Counted from the stretch's first letter, positions 40,830 to 50,382 are shown. The stretch is 64,000 bases of DNA from JAAUTY01 sp964397305 (GCA_964397305.1 CAYNIP010000014.1:33747-97746), one strand, 5' to 3'. Program-made: numbers and translations. The notes: generated by a model not told the origin, from the letters alone.

Positions 40830-40861
40830 AATCCTCCCAGCCTTGCTGCGGAGGATTTTTT
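40830..40861 (-). terminator. terminator after the histidine kinase gene
   Basis: AATCCTCC / GGAGGATT stem with a 12-base loop, flanked by A-runs and T-runs on both sides. It sits 16 bases past the histidine kinase stop. Confidence 0.75.
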
Positions 40862-40876
40862 ATCGCCCCCCGGTGC

Positions 40877-43800
40877 TCAAGCGGCCGCTTGGCGACAGGG
40901 CAAGATCAGGGTGAACTGGGTTCCCTCGGGGTTCGACTCGCAGGACAGCTCACCGCCATGCTTCTCGGTGACGATCTGGTAGCTGATCGACATCCCGAGC
41001 CCCGTACCTTTGCCCACGGGCTTGGTGGTGAAGAAGGGATCAAAGAGGCGTTGCTGCACAGCGGCGGGCATTCCTGGGCCGTTGTCGGCGATCGCGATCG
41101 CCACTCGTTCCCCGGGCCGCACCTGGCTCGTGATGGTGATCTGGCTCGGCCGCTCCCGCAGGGCCGCGGCGCTGCGCTGGCGATCGCGCTCCTCCAGGGC
41201 ATCAATGGCGTTGACCAGGATATTCATAAACACCTGGTTCAACTGCCCGGCGAAACACTCCACCAAGGGCAAGGACCCGTAGTTTTTGACCACCGTGATC
41301 CCCGGATGCTCCGGCTTCGGCTTCAGGCGATTTTGCAAGATCATCAGCGTACTGTCGAGCCCCTCATGGAGGTCCACCGCCTTCAGGGCCGCCTCATCCA
41401 CCCGGGAGAAGTTGCGGAGCGAGGCGACGATCTCGCGAATGCGCTGGGCTCCGACCTGCATGGAGCGCAGCAATTTGGGCAGATCGGTCATCAAAAAGTC
41501 GAGATCGACCTCCTCGAGGAGGTCCTCCAGCTCCTCATCGGGATTCGGACAGCGCTCTTGATAAGCGTCAATAATGGCCAGCAACTGCTGGGTATAAGCA
41601 TGGGCATGGGTTAAGTTGCCGTAGATGAAGTTCACTGGGTTATTGATCTCGTGGGCCACCCCGGCCACCAGTTGCCCGAGGCTCGACATTTTCTCGCTTT
41701 GCACCAGTTGGTTCTGGGTCCGCTTCAGCTCCTCGAGGGCAGCTTGCAAATCCTGGGCCCGCTGCCGGAGCGCCGTTTCCGAGGCCCGGAGAGCCCGCTC
41801 GGCTTGCTTGCGGTCGGTGATGTCCGTATGCACCCCCAGCCATTCCCGCACGCTGCCGTCCTCCTGCAAAATCGGCACCGCGCGAACGCTCATATCCCGA
41901 TACTCGCCATCCTGGCGGCGGAGACGGTGTTCGACTTGGTAGAGCGATCGCTGTTGCACCGCCTCGGACCAGCAGCGGCCCGTCTCGCTGCGGTCATCTG
42001 GGTGAATGTCGTTGATCCAGCCCCACTCCCGGATCGCGTCAAAGGCCCGCCCGGTAAAGCGGCTCCAATCCGGTTGCTCCCGGGTCAAGGTTCCTTTTGG
42101 GCTCGCCGTCCAGACGATCTGGGCTGTCGCTTCGATCAGCGTGCGAAACCGCAACTCGCTTGCCCGGCGCTCTTGCTCCGCTTGGCGCAGGGTGGTCAAA
42201 TCCAAAGCGACCCCAAACAGACGCTCCACCGCCCCCGTCACTCCCGTCTGGGCCTCCCCTTGCACCCGGACATGGAGCCAAGCACCATGACGATTGCTGA
42301 GCCGCACCTCGAGGTCATAGGGCTCCCCCGTGGCAACACAGCGCTCGGTGGCCGCTTGCAGGGCATCGCAGTCCGCCGGATGGATCAAAGTATAGGCCTG
42401 ATCGAGGGGGACGGGGCCCTGGGGAGGCAACTCCAAAAGGCGGCACAACTCCTCAGACCAGTGCATCTGCTGGCGGGCGAGATCGATCTCCCAACGGCCC
42501 AGGCGGGCGAGGCGTTGGGCCTTCTGCAAATCATGGGCGAGGCGCTGGAGTTCTAGCTCTGCTTGCTTGCGCTCGGTAATCTCAACGGCGGTGCAGCCGA
42601 TCGCGGCGATCGCCCCGGCCGCGTCTCGAATCGGGAAATAGGACGCGAGCCAGTAGCACTCCACCCCCGGCCGGCGCGGCGTCTCGCCGGCAAACTCGAG
42701 CTCGATCAAAGGCTCGCCCGTATCGAGCACCTGTTGTAGCAGGCGCTCCAAGGCTCCTCCTACCGCTGGTACCATCTCCCGAGGGCAGCGCCCCAAATGG
42801 TCGGCGAGGGGTCGCCCGCCCATGTCTGCCAGGGCCTGATTGAGGAGCTGATAGCGCAACTCGTGGTCAAAAACCGCGATGCCTACGGGCGTATTGTCGA
42901 GGAGGTCCTTCAGCAGGCGGCGCTGGTCGGCTAAGGCTTCCTCCACCTGCTTGCGCGCCGTGATGTTGAAGAAGACACCATCAAAAAAGAAATCGTGGGC
43001 CGTCGCCCCGCTGGGGGAGGCGCGGCCCTGAATCCAGCGCACCTCCCCCGAGGGCAGACAGATGCGAAACTCATCTTCCCAGACGCTGGCCCGGGCGACG
43101 GCAGCTTGGACGGAGGCTTGCACCAAGGGCAGATCCGCCGGATGAATCCTCTGCCAAAGGAGCATGGCCTCTTGCTCAACGGCGGCCGACTCCAGCTCGA
43201 AGAGATCCCAGCAGCGGGGACTGATGTAGGGGAAGCGGCCGGGGTCGTTGGGGGAGCTGGCGGTGAATTGGTAGAGAACACCGGGAATGTTGCGGGCGAG
43301 TTGCTCAAAGCGCTGGTTGAGGCGCTTGAGTTCGGCCTCGGCCTGTTTCCGCTCAGTGGCATCGACGGCGAGGCCGATCAGGCCGGTTACACGGCCCTGG
43401 CTGTCCTTGAGGCGGACCTTGAGGGTTTCGAGGTGGTGAAGCTGACCATCGACGAAGGGGAAGCACTCGTCGGCCAAGACAATTTCATCTTGCTCGAAGC
43501 AGCGGGCATCGGAGGCGAGACAGTTTTGCACTGCTTCATCCCCGAAAACTTCCCGGTAGTGGCCGGCGGCGTAGATTTGCTCAGGGGTGATGCCGACATT
43601 CTGGCAAAAGGTCTGGTTAATGAACTCCACATGCCCATCGGGGCGCGTTTGCCAGATCCAGATCGGGGCATTATCGACGATCGCTTGCAGCATTTGCTCC
43701 CGTTCAGCCAGGGCGCGCTGCATGGTGTGCTGGGGGGTGATGTCCTCGCAGATGGCCAGGAGGTGGGTGGGGCGTTCGCGAAGCGTCCCGGAGGGATTAT

Positions 43801-44524
43801 TGCCCTGCCGGAGTCCCAGCTTGCGGGTGCGAAGTACGCGCACCGCGTCGCCGATCTGAGCCTCCTCGGCCGGGATCTCCACCACCTCGGAGCCAGCCAG
43901 GACCTCGCGATCCGTGGCAATGAAAGAGTCGGCCTGGGCGGCAGGGAAGATGTCGTAGTCGTTTTGGCCGAGGACCGCATCACTCCAGCCAAAGAGCTCC
44001 TTGGCCGCCGTGTTGAGGGCACAGAAGCGCAGGTCGTCGGCGTCTTTGAGGGCCACAGCCACGGGCAGAGCGTCGATCAGGGCCTGGAACTGGGGCGGCA
44101 AGGGGGGGGTCGTCGTCGTGGTCACAAACCCTTCCCAGTAGGTGCGGCCGTCGGGGAGGGGGACGGGCTGGCCCTTGAGCTCGAGCCAGCGGTGGCGGCC
44201 TTGGGCTTGGGGCAGGGAGCCGATCCAGGTGAGGGGGGTTTGGGTGGTCTGGGACTGGTCGAGGGCCTGCTGGAGGCGATCGCCATCGCCGGGGGTGAGG
44301 GCCGCAAGCAGGCAATCCCACTGGGCGGGATCGAGACCAAGACGGGGGCGATCGCCCACCCAGTTCGCAAACCGAAGCTGACCGTCTTCATCCCGGTCGA
44401 ATTGACACCAACAACCTTGCCAAAGACGAGCCAAACGCTCCCAACGCGCTGGACCTCGCTCGGACTCAGCGGGAAACGGCCGAGGGGCAGCCTCCCGCAC
44501 GGAGGAAAGACCGAGAGAATTCAT
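40877..44524 (-). CDS. multi-PAS sensor histidine kinase
   Basis: 1215-residue kinase with no membrane segment. It contains about six PAS/PAC units, recognisable by repeated ITxRKQ(A/V)E linkers (DATERKQAEAEL, ITARKQVEEAL, ITERKQAELEL, LTTLRQAEQER, ITDRKQAERAL) and WxxxVHPDD-like turns. A coiled coil leads to HisKA with the phospho-accepting His in GQLVAGVAHEINNPVNF, then an HATPase domain: N-box NQVFMNILVNAIDAL, G1 ADNGPGMP, G2 GKGTGLGMS. It autophosphorylates and passes phosphate to an unidentified regulator; no response regulator is nearby. PAS modules may bind haem, flavin or bilin but no ligand residue is diagnostic. An R2 element lies in the coding sequence at 43771-43804. Confidence 0.95.
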   Translation of the reverse strand: MNSLGLSSVREAAPRPFPAESERGPARWERLARLWQGCWCQFDRDEDGQLRFANWVGDRPRLGLDPAQWDCLLAALTPGDGDRLQQALDQSQTTQTPLTWIGSLPQAQGRHRWLELKGQPVPLPDGRTYWEGFVTTTTTPPLPPQFQALIDALPVAVALKDADDLRFCALNTAAKELFGWSDAVLGQNDYDIFPAAQADSFIATDREVLAGSEVVEIPAEEAQIGDAVRVLRTRKLGLRQGNNPSGTLRERPTHLLAICEDITPQHTMQRALAEREQMLQAIVDNAPIWIWQTRPDGHVEFINQTFCQNVGITPEQIYAAGHYREVFGDEAVQNCLASDARCFEQDEIVLADECFPFVDGQLHHLETLKVRLKDSQGRVTGLIGLAVDATERKQAEAELKRLNQRFEQLARNIPGVLYQFTASSPNDPGRFPYISPRCWDLFELESAAVEQEAMLLWQRIHPADLPLVQASVQAAVARASVWEDEFRICLPSGEVRWIQGRASPSGATAHDFFFDGVFFNITARKQVEEALADQRRLLKDLLDNTPVGIAVFDHELRYQLLNQALADMGGRPLADHLGRCPREMVPAVGGALERLLQQVLDTGEPLIELEFAGETPRRPGVECYWLASYFPIRDAAGAIAAIGCTAVEITERKQAELELQRLAHDLQKAQRLARLGRWEIDLARQQMHWSEELCRLLELPPQGPVPLDQAYTLIHPADCDALQAATERCVATGEPYDLEVRLSNRHGAWLHVRVQGEAQTGVTGAVERLFGVALDLTTLRQAEQERRASELRFRTLIEATAQIVWTASPKGTLTREQPDWSRFTGRAFDAIREWGWINDIHPDDRSETGRCWSEAVQQRSLYQVEHRLRRQDGEYRDMSVRAVPILQEDGSVREWLGVHTDITDRKQAERALRASETALRQRAQDLQAALEELKRTQNQLVQSEKMSSLGQLVAGVAHEINNPVNFIYGNLTHAHAYTQQLLAIIDAYQERCPNPDEELEDLLEEVDLDFLMTDLPKLLRSMQVGAQRIREIVASLRNFSRVDEAALKAVDLHEGLDSTLMILQNRLKPKPEHPGITVVKNYGSLPLVECFAGQLNQVFMNILVNAIDALEERDRQRSAAALRERPSQITITSQVRPGERVAIAIADNGPGMPAAVQQRLFDPFFTTKPVGKGTGLGMSISYQIVTEKHGGELSCESNPEGTQFTLILPCRQAAA
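43771..43804 (-). repeat. R2 interspersed element inside the histidine kinase gene
   Basis: On the minus strand it matches the mannosidase copy at 47885-47918 at 31 of 34 positions but is read in a different frame, here giving NNPSGTLRER between two PAS segments (about residues 241-251). Confidence 0.75.
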
Positions 44525-44970
44525 GGATTCAGTGACCTAAATGAACGAACCAGACAGCATTCTCGACCCGCTTGGCGGGTCAAGTCTTGCACCTTTTAAG
44601 ATAAACAATCCTTCCGGGAGAGTAGCACCGTGTTTCTCCGGAGAATTCAAGACTCGCAACCCAGTCTTCGGCAAAAGTGCTGGACTTTAACCATTGTCTT
44701 GCCTGATTTTCATCGCTGTCCGCCATGGTAGAGGCCAGGACCCAAAAGCATCAATTGTCACCCCTAAATCATGCCGAACTCTGGTTATCCTGAAGACCCA
44801 AATGCTGTTGCCGTCGGGGCGCTAGGAGGCGGTTGGGGAGGAGGAGCGGCTGGGGTCTGGGAGGCGATCGCTGCCACCCAGGCCAGCGCTAGGCTTGCTC
44901 TGGCTTCAGCGCCGAATGGTAGGATGTCTAGCGTTAACCCTGCCTTTGACGGGAGGCCCTAAGGACGGCT
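44525..44970. other. 446-bp divergent intergenic region
   Basis: Contains the promoter regions of the histidine kinase (minus) and the glycosyltransferase (plus) and a tight hairpin GACCCGC-TTG-GCGGGTC at 44565-44581. AT-richer than the flanking genes. No gene recognised. Confidence 0.55.
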
Positions 44971-45663
44971 GTGCTGATTTCCATTGTTTTGCCGGTGTAC
45001 AACCAAGCGGATCACATCGGCGCGATCGCCCAGGACTACGAAGCAGCCCTCACGAAGCTGCCGGAGCCCCACGAACTGCTACTGGTGGTGAACAATTGCC
45101 GCGATCGCTCCCTGGAAGTCTGTCAGGCCCTCGCCGCCCAATACCCCGCCGTCCGCGTCCTGGCCAGCGAGCGGGGCGGCTGGGGCCTCGCCGTCAAGCT
45201 GGGGATTCAGGCTGCCCAAGGGGACTTGATCTGCTATACCAATTCGGCCCGCACCAGTGCCCCTGATCTAACCCTCATCCTGCTCTACGCGACGGTTTAC
45301 CCCCAAGTGGTGATCAAGGCCAACCGCAAGATTCGCGACGGTTGGTTTCGGCGGCTCGGCTCCCTGCTCTATAACCTGGAGTGCCGCGCTCTCTTCGACC
45401 TCTCCTACTGGGACATCAACGGTACGCCCAAGGTGTTTCCCCGCTCCTTTGAGGCCCTGCTCGCCTTGTCCTGCGATGATGATCTGATCGATCTTGAGTT
45501 CAACGCCCTCTGTCGCCAGCAAGGCTACCCGATGCTAGAAGTGCCCGTTTTCTCCAGCCGCCGTCACGGGGGACGCTCCACCACCAACCTGCGCTCGGCC
45601 GTCAAGCTCTATTGGGGGGCCTACCAGCTTTGGCGGCGGCGACGGGGGCCGAGGTCGCGATGA
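44971..45663 (+). CDS. family 2 glycosyltransferase (DPM1/GtrB-like core)
   Basis: 230-residue GT2 with a classic GT-A start LISIVLPVYNQADHIGAIAQDYEAAL, the nucleotide-sugar region LVVNNCRDRSLEVCQ (the usual DDxS Asp pair replaced by NN), WGLAVKLGIQAAQGDLICYTNSARTS where the DxD motif is also replaced (NSA), and WDINGTPKVFPR. The loss of both acidic motifs is unusual and could reduce metal-dependent activity. Start is GTG 44971 with AGGA six bases before. Its TGA overlaps the next start as ATGA, so it is coupled to the TIGR03032 protein. Confidence 0.82.
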   Translation: MLISIVLPVYNQADHIGAIAQDYEAALTKLPEPHELLLVVNNCRDRSLEVCQALAAQYPAVRVLASERGGWGLAVKLGIQAAQGDLICYTNSARTSAPDLTLILLYATVYPQVVIKANRKIRDGWFRRLGSLLYNLECRALFDLSYWDINGTPKVFPRSFEALLALSCDDDLIDLEFNALCRQQGYPMLEVPVFSSRRHGGRSTTNLRSAVKLYWGAYQLWRRRRGPRSR

Positions 45664-46850
45664 CCGATGAGCTGGAGGCCATGTGGGCTCGCCACCAGGC
45701 AGAGTGGCGTGATCCCGCTCAAGTCGCTTCCCAGTGGCAGGCGGCGGCGGCGACCGACCCCAAGCTGCTGCGCCACCGCACCCGTGGCCCTTGGTGGGAG
45801 ATTTTGCAACAATGCGGTGTCGTGCTGCTGGTAACGCGGGAGTATGAGCATTTGATCATGGCGCTTCAGGCTAGCACGGGGGAACCGCAGGTGAGTTACT
45901 GGCCTCTGCCTCACCCCTCCGGTATTGCCGTCGATGGCGATCGCGGCTTGGTTCACATTGCCAGCACTCGCAACCCCAACCAGGTCTACGACTTCGTGCC
46001 CGCTACGGGCCTGCTGGCCCGCCAGGATGTCCCCCTCGAGCCCCGGGGCGATCGCCCCCTGGTTCCCCTGCGGAGCCGTTTCTTTCCGGGTTGTCTTTAC
46101 ATGCACGATCTCGCCCTGATCGGTGGCGCGCTCCATGCCAATGCGGTCGGGCACAATGCGATCGCCCGTCTCCACGACGACGGCCGCTTTGAGCGGGTCT
46201 GGCATCCCCGCTGCATCGAGCGGGACGGGGAGCCGGTTTTCGGCCTGAACTACTTGCAACTCAACTCGATCGCCGCTGGCCCAGATCTGGCCAGTTCCTA
46301 CTTCTCGGCCTCAACAGACCAGCTCTCGGCCCGTCGCCCCGGCCACCGCAATTTTCCCGTGGACGGTCGCGGCGTCCTCTTCTCTGGCCGCACGCGGGAG
46401 GTGGCGGCCCGGGGCCTGACGCGGCCCCACTCGGCCCGCTGGTATCGGCAGCAAATCTGGGTGGATAACAGCGGCTATGGGGAGTTGTGCGTGATGCAGG
46501 GGGAACGCTGCGAGGCGATCGCCCAGCTCCCCGGCTGGACGCGGGGCCTCTGCTTCGTCGGCGATCTGGCCTTTGTCGCCACCTCCCGTGTCATTCCCCG
46601 CTTCCGCCAGTACGCGCCGGGGTTGGACGTAGACCACAGTGAGTGCGGCCTACACGCTGTAGATCCCCGCTCGGGCCAGATTCTCGCCAGCCTAGTCTGG
46701 CCCTATGGCAACCAAATCTTTGCGATCGAAGCCCTCAGCCCAGCCCTGGCCACAGGCTTCCCCTTCCGCGTGGGTCGCGCCCGCCCCCGCGCTCAGGAAA
46801 AGCAGTTTTTCTACGCCTTCAAAACGCCCCTGACCGAAGAGCTGCGCTAG
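45660..46850 (+). CDS. TIGR03032-family (DUF4915) protein
   Basis: 396-residue protein of the TIGR03032 family, predicted beta-propeller-like and found beside glycosyltransferases and other modification genes; activity unknown. Recognisable blocks: LLVTREYEHLIMAL, PLPHPSGIAVDGDRGLVHIASTRNPNQVYDF, YMHDLALIGGALHANAVGHNAI, LNYLQLNSIAAGPDL, RPHSARWYRQQIWVDNSGYGELC and LPGWTRGLCFVGDLAFVATSRVIPRF. ATG 45660 overlaps the upstream glycosyltransferase stop by ATGA, strong evidence for a joint role. Confidence 0.8.
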   Translation: MTDELEAMWARHQAEWRDPAQVASQWQAAAATDPKLLRHRTRGPWWEILQQCGVVLLVTREYEHLIMALQASTGEPQVSYWPLPHPSGIAVDGDRGLVHIASTRNPNQVYDFVPATGLLARQDVPLEPRGDRPLVPLRSRFFPGCLYMHDLALIGGALHANAVGHNAIARLHDDGRFERVWHPRCIERDGEPVFGLNYLQLNSIAAGPDLASSYFSASTDQLSARRPGHRNFPVDGRGVLFSGRTREVAARGLTRPHSARWYRQQIWVDNSGYGELCVMQGERCEAIAQLPGWTRGLCFVGDLAFVATSRVIPRFRQYAPGLDVDHSECGLHAVDPRSGQILASLVWPYGNQIFAIEALSPALATGFPFRVGRARPRAQEKQFFYAFKTPLTEELR

Positions 46851-46857
46851 GGGACGT

Positions 46858-46920
46858 CGCCCTCACCCCAAACCCTGCTCCCCACTTTGGGCCGGGGCCA
46901 GGAGAGGAGGGCTCCGGAAC
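46858..46920 (+). repeat. partial R1-type repeat before the mannosidase gene
   Basis: CGCCCTCACCCCAAACCCTG, then a CTCCCCACTTTGGGCCGGGG segment; a shortened R1 copy that ends about 55 bp before the mannosidase start. Confidence 0.55.
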
Positions 46921-46976
46921 CACAATCCATCAATAATAAAGTCTGTAATAAAGTCTGTTGCTTGCTCCCAGCGCCG

Positions 46977-49900
46977 ATGACCCTTTCCCCTGCTGCCTCC
47001 CTCGCCGCTACGACCGCCCGCCTGCGGGATCTCTGCCAGCGTGACGTGCAGGCCGGCTGGCACAGTCAGGCGGGCGAACAACCAACGGCGACTCTTGGCC
47101 AGTCGCTGGCTCTGGAGGCTTGGCCCCTGGCTCCCCAGAATGAGCGGGGGTATCTCGTCTGGCCGGCCGGTCGCCAAGTGCAATGGTATGCCCAGCGCTG
47201 GGTGCTCCCCACGCAGTGGCAGGGCTATCCTCTGACTGGTCTAACCCTGCGATTGGCCTTAACTTGGTGGGCTGAGGAGGCCCAGCTCTTTGTCAACGGG
47301 CAGTTTTGTCAGGCCGGCGACCTCTTTGACTCCTCCACACGCCTCGTCTTGACAACCGCCATAGAACCGGGTCAAACGATCACCGTGGCCCTGCGGTTGG
47401 TGAGTCCGGGCCATGATATTGGCGGCCTGATGCGATCGCGCCTCCTGGCTGAAGCCCCCTCCTATGACCTGACGATCGCCCTCGATCCCGGCTTCGTGGC
47501 TGATGAGATCGACGTGCTGGCCAAGTATGCAGCCGCCTTCGCCCCCGAGACCCTCGCCCGGATCGCGGACATCGTGGGTCGGCTCGATTGGTCTCTCGTT
47601 GAGGAGGCCAACCGCTTTCACCAGGCCCTGCGGGAACTGCGCCGGGACCTGGAACCCTTCGCCTCGGATCTCAAGCAGCGCCATGTCACCCTCCTGGGCC
47701 ACGCTCACCTCGATATGGCTTGGCTCTGGGAGGTGGCTGAGACCTATGAGGCGGCCGAGCGCACCTTTCGCTCGGTGCTGGCCTTGCGCCGTGAGTTTCC
47801 AGACCTCACCTTTTGCCACACCAGCCCCGCTCTCTATGCTTGGTTTGCCCGGGAGCGGCCCCCCCTGTGGACTGAGATCCGGGCGGCGATAATCCCTCCG
47901 AGACGCTGCGCGAACGCCAGCGGGTTCTGGGAGCCTCTGGGGGGAATGTGGGTCGAGCCCGATGCCAACTTGCCCAATGGAGAGTCCTTCGCGCGCCAGT
48001 TGCTCTACGGTCAAACCTTCACCCGCGACCAGTTTGGAGCCTATACCCGCGTGGCTTGGCTCACCGATACGTTTGGCTTCCAGTGGCAATTGCCGCAATT
48101 GCTTAAACTGGCTGGAATTGACTATTTTGTAACCCAGAAATTGCACTGGAACGACACGACAGAATTTCCCTATGGAGTCTTTTGGTGGCAGGCTCCGGAG
48201 GGGACGCGCGTGCTCGCCCTGATGTCACCGCCCAATCTTGCGGGTGTCATGGACACTGACCCGCAAACCCTCACCGATTACACCGTGAAATGGGAACAGC
48301 AGACCGGCTTACAAACGAGTTTGTGGCTGCCGGGTGTGGGGGATCATGGCGGTGGCCCGACCCGGGATATGCTTCAGGTGCAAGCCCGCTGGCAGCAATC
48401 GCCCTTTTTTCCCCGCCTCAAATTTGGCACAGCGACCCAATTTTTAGATCACTTGGCCGCCCTAGCGGGTTCGCCAGCCGCCGCCCTCGCCCCAAACCCC
48501 TCTCCTGGGGGGAAAGGGGCTTCTAAAAGTCTCCCCGGCTCCCCCAGGGAGAAGAGGCCGGGGGATGCGGGCTCCCAGTTTCCGGTCTGGAATGATGAGC
48601 TGTATGTCGAACTCCATCGCGGCTGTTACACGGCCCACGCGGATCAGAAGTATTTCAATCGACGGGCGGAAGGGGTGCTCTATGAGGCGGAACTGTGGGC
48701 CTCCTTTGCTAGCATGACTCAGCCGGAAAAAGCCGGGTTTATCTATCCCCGCGCCGACCTGGAAGCGGCCTGGAAGCGGGTTTTGTTCAACCAATTTCAT
48801 GACATCTTGCCGGGGACTTCTATTCCGGGGGTCTTTGCCACGGCCAATCAGGACTGGCGGGTGGCGATCGCCAGCGCCGAGGCGATTCGCCACCAAGCCT
48901 TGGCCGCCTTGAGCGCCCAGATCGATCCCGGCCCACCGCCCGTTGACCCAGCCCAGCCCTGGGTCCTGTTCAATAGCTTGAATTGGCCCCGCGCGGCGGT
49001 GGTGGAAATTCCCGTGGCTCCTGGCTCCTGGCGAGCTTGGTCGAGCCAAGGGCAGCCGCTGCTCTGCCAGCTCACGGCAGCGGGGACGTTGCTGGTGTCG
49101 GTGACGGACATCCCCGCTCTGGGCTATGCCCTAGTTTGGCTACAACCAATGGCTCCAACGGACACCGAGGGTCAGGAGCCAGAAGTCGAGAGTCGGGGGG
49201 CTTGGGTCCTGGAGAATGAGCAAGTGCGAGGGACGATTGATGAAAACACCGGCCAACTCACCAGCTTTTGGGACAAGGAAGCGCAACGGGAGGTGCTCAG
49301 CGGGCCGGGAAATGGGTTGCAGTTTTTTCGCGATCAGGGTCAGTATTGGGATGCCTGGAATCTCGATCCGGCCTATGAGCAGCACCCCTTGCCGGGGGCT
49401 GTGGTGACAGAGATCACTTGGCTAGAGCGGGGGCCGGTGCGATCGCGCCTCCGGGTAACTGCTCAGTTTCAGGCCTCCACCTTCCAGCAGGAATATAGCT
49501 TGGTCGTTGGCTCGCGGGTGCTGACGATGGCCACGACGGTGAACTGGCAAGAGCAGCATGTCGTGGTCAAAGCTGCTTTTCCCTGCGCTCTTGAAGCGGA
49601 TGTTGCTACTTACGAGATTCCCTGCGGGGCGATCGCCCGGACGACGAAACCGACGACGCCCCAGGACCAGGCCAAGTGGGAGGTCTGCGGGCAGCGCTGG
49701 GCCGATCTAACCGCGAATCAGGGCGACTATGGCGTGAGTCTGCTGAATGACAGCAAATATGGCTACGACCACCAGCCGGGACGGTTGCGCCTGACGCTGC
49801 TGCGGGCCCCGCAGTGGCCGCACCCAGACTGCGATCGCGGTCGCCACCAGTTCACCTATGCGCTCTACCCCCACCCGGGTTCCTGGCAGGCAGCCCAGAC

Positions 49901-50246
49901 GCCTCGGCGGGCGGCGGAGTTGAATTTGCCCTTGCAGGTATGGGCTTTGTCCGGGGCCAAGGCCAATCTCTCCAGGCGGCTCCCGGCCCAAACCAGCCTG
50001 TTGACGCTGGACAATGAAACGGCGATGCTCATGGCCTTAAAGCAGAGTGAGGTCGCTCCGGACTGTTACATTTTGCGCTTCTATGAAGCGACGGGGCAGG
50101 GGGGAGACGTGGCTCTGGGAGGCTGGCTTGCGCCGCAGGTGATCGGGGCTGTGGATTTGCTGGAGCGCCCCTGTTCGGAGCCAGCCAATGCTTTGCGACC
50201 CTGGCAAGTGCTGAGCTTGGCTTGGCGCCGGGGGCCTGAATCCTGA
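46977..50246 (+). CDS. alpha-mannosidase, glycoside hydrolase family 38, with two repeat insertions
   Basis: 1089-residue GH38 enzyme that releases terminal alpha-mannose. Catalytic zinc site starts at HAHLDMAWLWEVAET; the nucleophile lies in WLTDTFGFQWQLPQLL; WEPLGGMWVEPDANLPNGESFARQLLYGQ and GDHGGGPTRDML are further hallmarks. C-terminal beta domains (TGQLTSFWDKEAQREVL, YGVSLLNDSKYGYD) are present. Two segments are foreign to the family: about 11 residues IPPRRCANAS before WEPLGG, encoded by an R2 element, and about 30 residues ALAPNPSPGGKGASKSLPGS onward, encoded by an R1 repeat, before VWNDELYVELHRG. Both keep the frame open. ATG 46977 (MTLSPAASLAATTARL) is chosen; the frame extends 30 codons upstream into repeat DNA. 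Confidence 0.92.
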   Translation: MTLSPAASLAATTARLRDLCQRDVQAGWHSQAGEQPTATLGQSLALEAWPLAPQNERGYLVWPAGRQVQWYAQRWVLPTQWQGYPLTGLTLRLALTWWAEEAQLFVNGQFCQAGDLFDSSTRLVLTTAIEPGQTITVALRLVSPGHDIGGLMRSRLLAEAPSYDLTIALDPGFVADEIDVLAKYAAAFAPETLARIADIVGRLDWSLVEEANRFHQALRELRRDLEPFASDLKQRHVTLLGHAHLDMAWLWEVAETYEAAERTFRSVLALRREFPDLTFCHTSPALYAWFARERPPLWTEIRAAIIPPRRCANASGFWEPLGGMWVEPDANLPNGESFARQLLYGQTFTRDQFGAYTRVAWLTDTFGFQWQLPQLLKLAGIDYFVTQKLHWNDTTEFPYGVFWWQAPEGTRVLALMSPPNLAGVMDTDPQTLTDYTVKWEQQTGLQTSLWLPGVGDHGGGPTRDMLQVQARWQQSPFFPRLKFGTATQFLDHLAALAGSPAAALAPNPSPGGKGASKSLPGSPREKRPGDAGSQFPVWNDELYVELHRGCYTAHADQKYFNRRAEGVLYEAELWASFASMTQPEKAGFIYPRADLEAAWKRVLFNQFHDILPGTSIPGVFATANQDWRVAIASAEAIRHQALAALSAQIDPGPPPVDPAQPWVLFNSLNWPRAAVVEIPVAPGSWRAWSSQGQPLLCQLTAAGTLLVSVTDIPALGYALVWLQPMAPTDTEGQEPEVESRGAWVLENEQVRGTIDENTGQLTSFWDKEAQREVLSGPGNGLQFFRDQGQYWDAWNLDPAYEQHPLPGAVVTEITWLERGPVRSRLRVTAQFQASTFQQEYSLVVGSRVLTMATTVNWQEQHVVVKAAFPCALEADVATYEIPCGAIARTTKPTTPQDQAKWEVCGQRWADLTANQGDYGVSLLNDSKYGYDHQPGRLRLTLLRAPQWPHPDCDRGRHQFTYALYPHPGSWQAAQTPRRAAELNLPLQVWALSGAKANLSRRLPAQTSLLTLDNETAMLMALKQSEVAPDCYILRFYEATGQGGDVALGGWLAPQVIGAVDLLERPCSEPANALRPWQVLSLAWRRGPES
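47885..47918 (+). repeat. R2 interspersed element inside the mannosidase gene
   Basis: 34 bp matching the histidine-kinase copy at 31 of 34 positions. It adds IPPRRCANA immediately upstream of the conserved WEPLGGMW block. Confidence 0.75.
48484..48570 (+). repeat. R1 interspersed repeat inside the mannosidase gene
   Basis: 87 bp: CCCTCGCCCCAAACCCCTCT, then GGGGCTTCTAAAAGTCTCCC and GAGGCCGGGGGATG. Same order of blocks as the intergenic copy at 19604-19690, but read through as protein (about residues 503-532). Confidence 0.8.
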
Positions 50247-50382
50247 TAACCTGATCCTGGTTCTTCCAGAACGAGCTACAGATAGAATCGAGTGCTTTTT
50301 GTCTCTAGCATCGTTGCGCTTTAGCGCTGAAGCGCAACTACGGCGGGGTTTACACCAATTCCTCGGGCCAGATCTACGGTTC

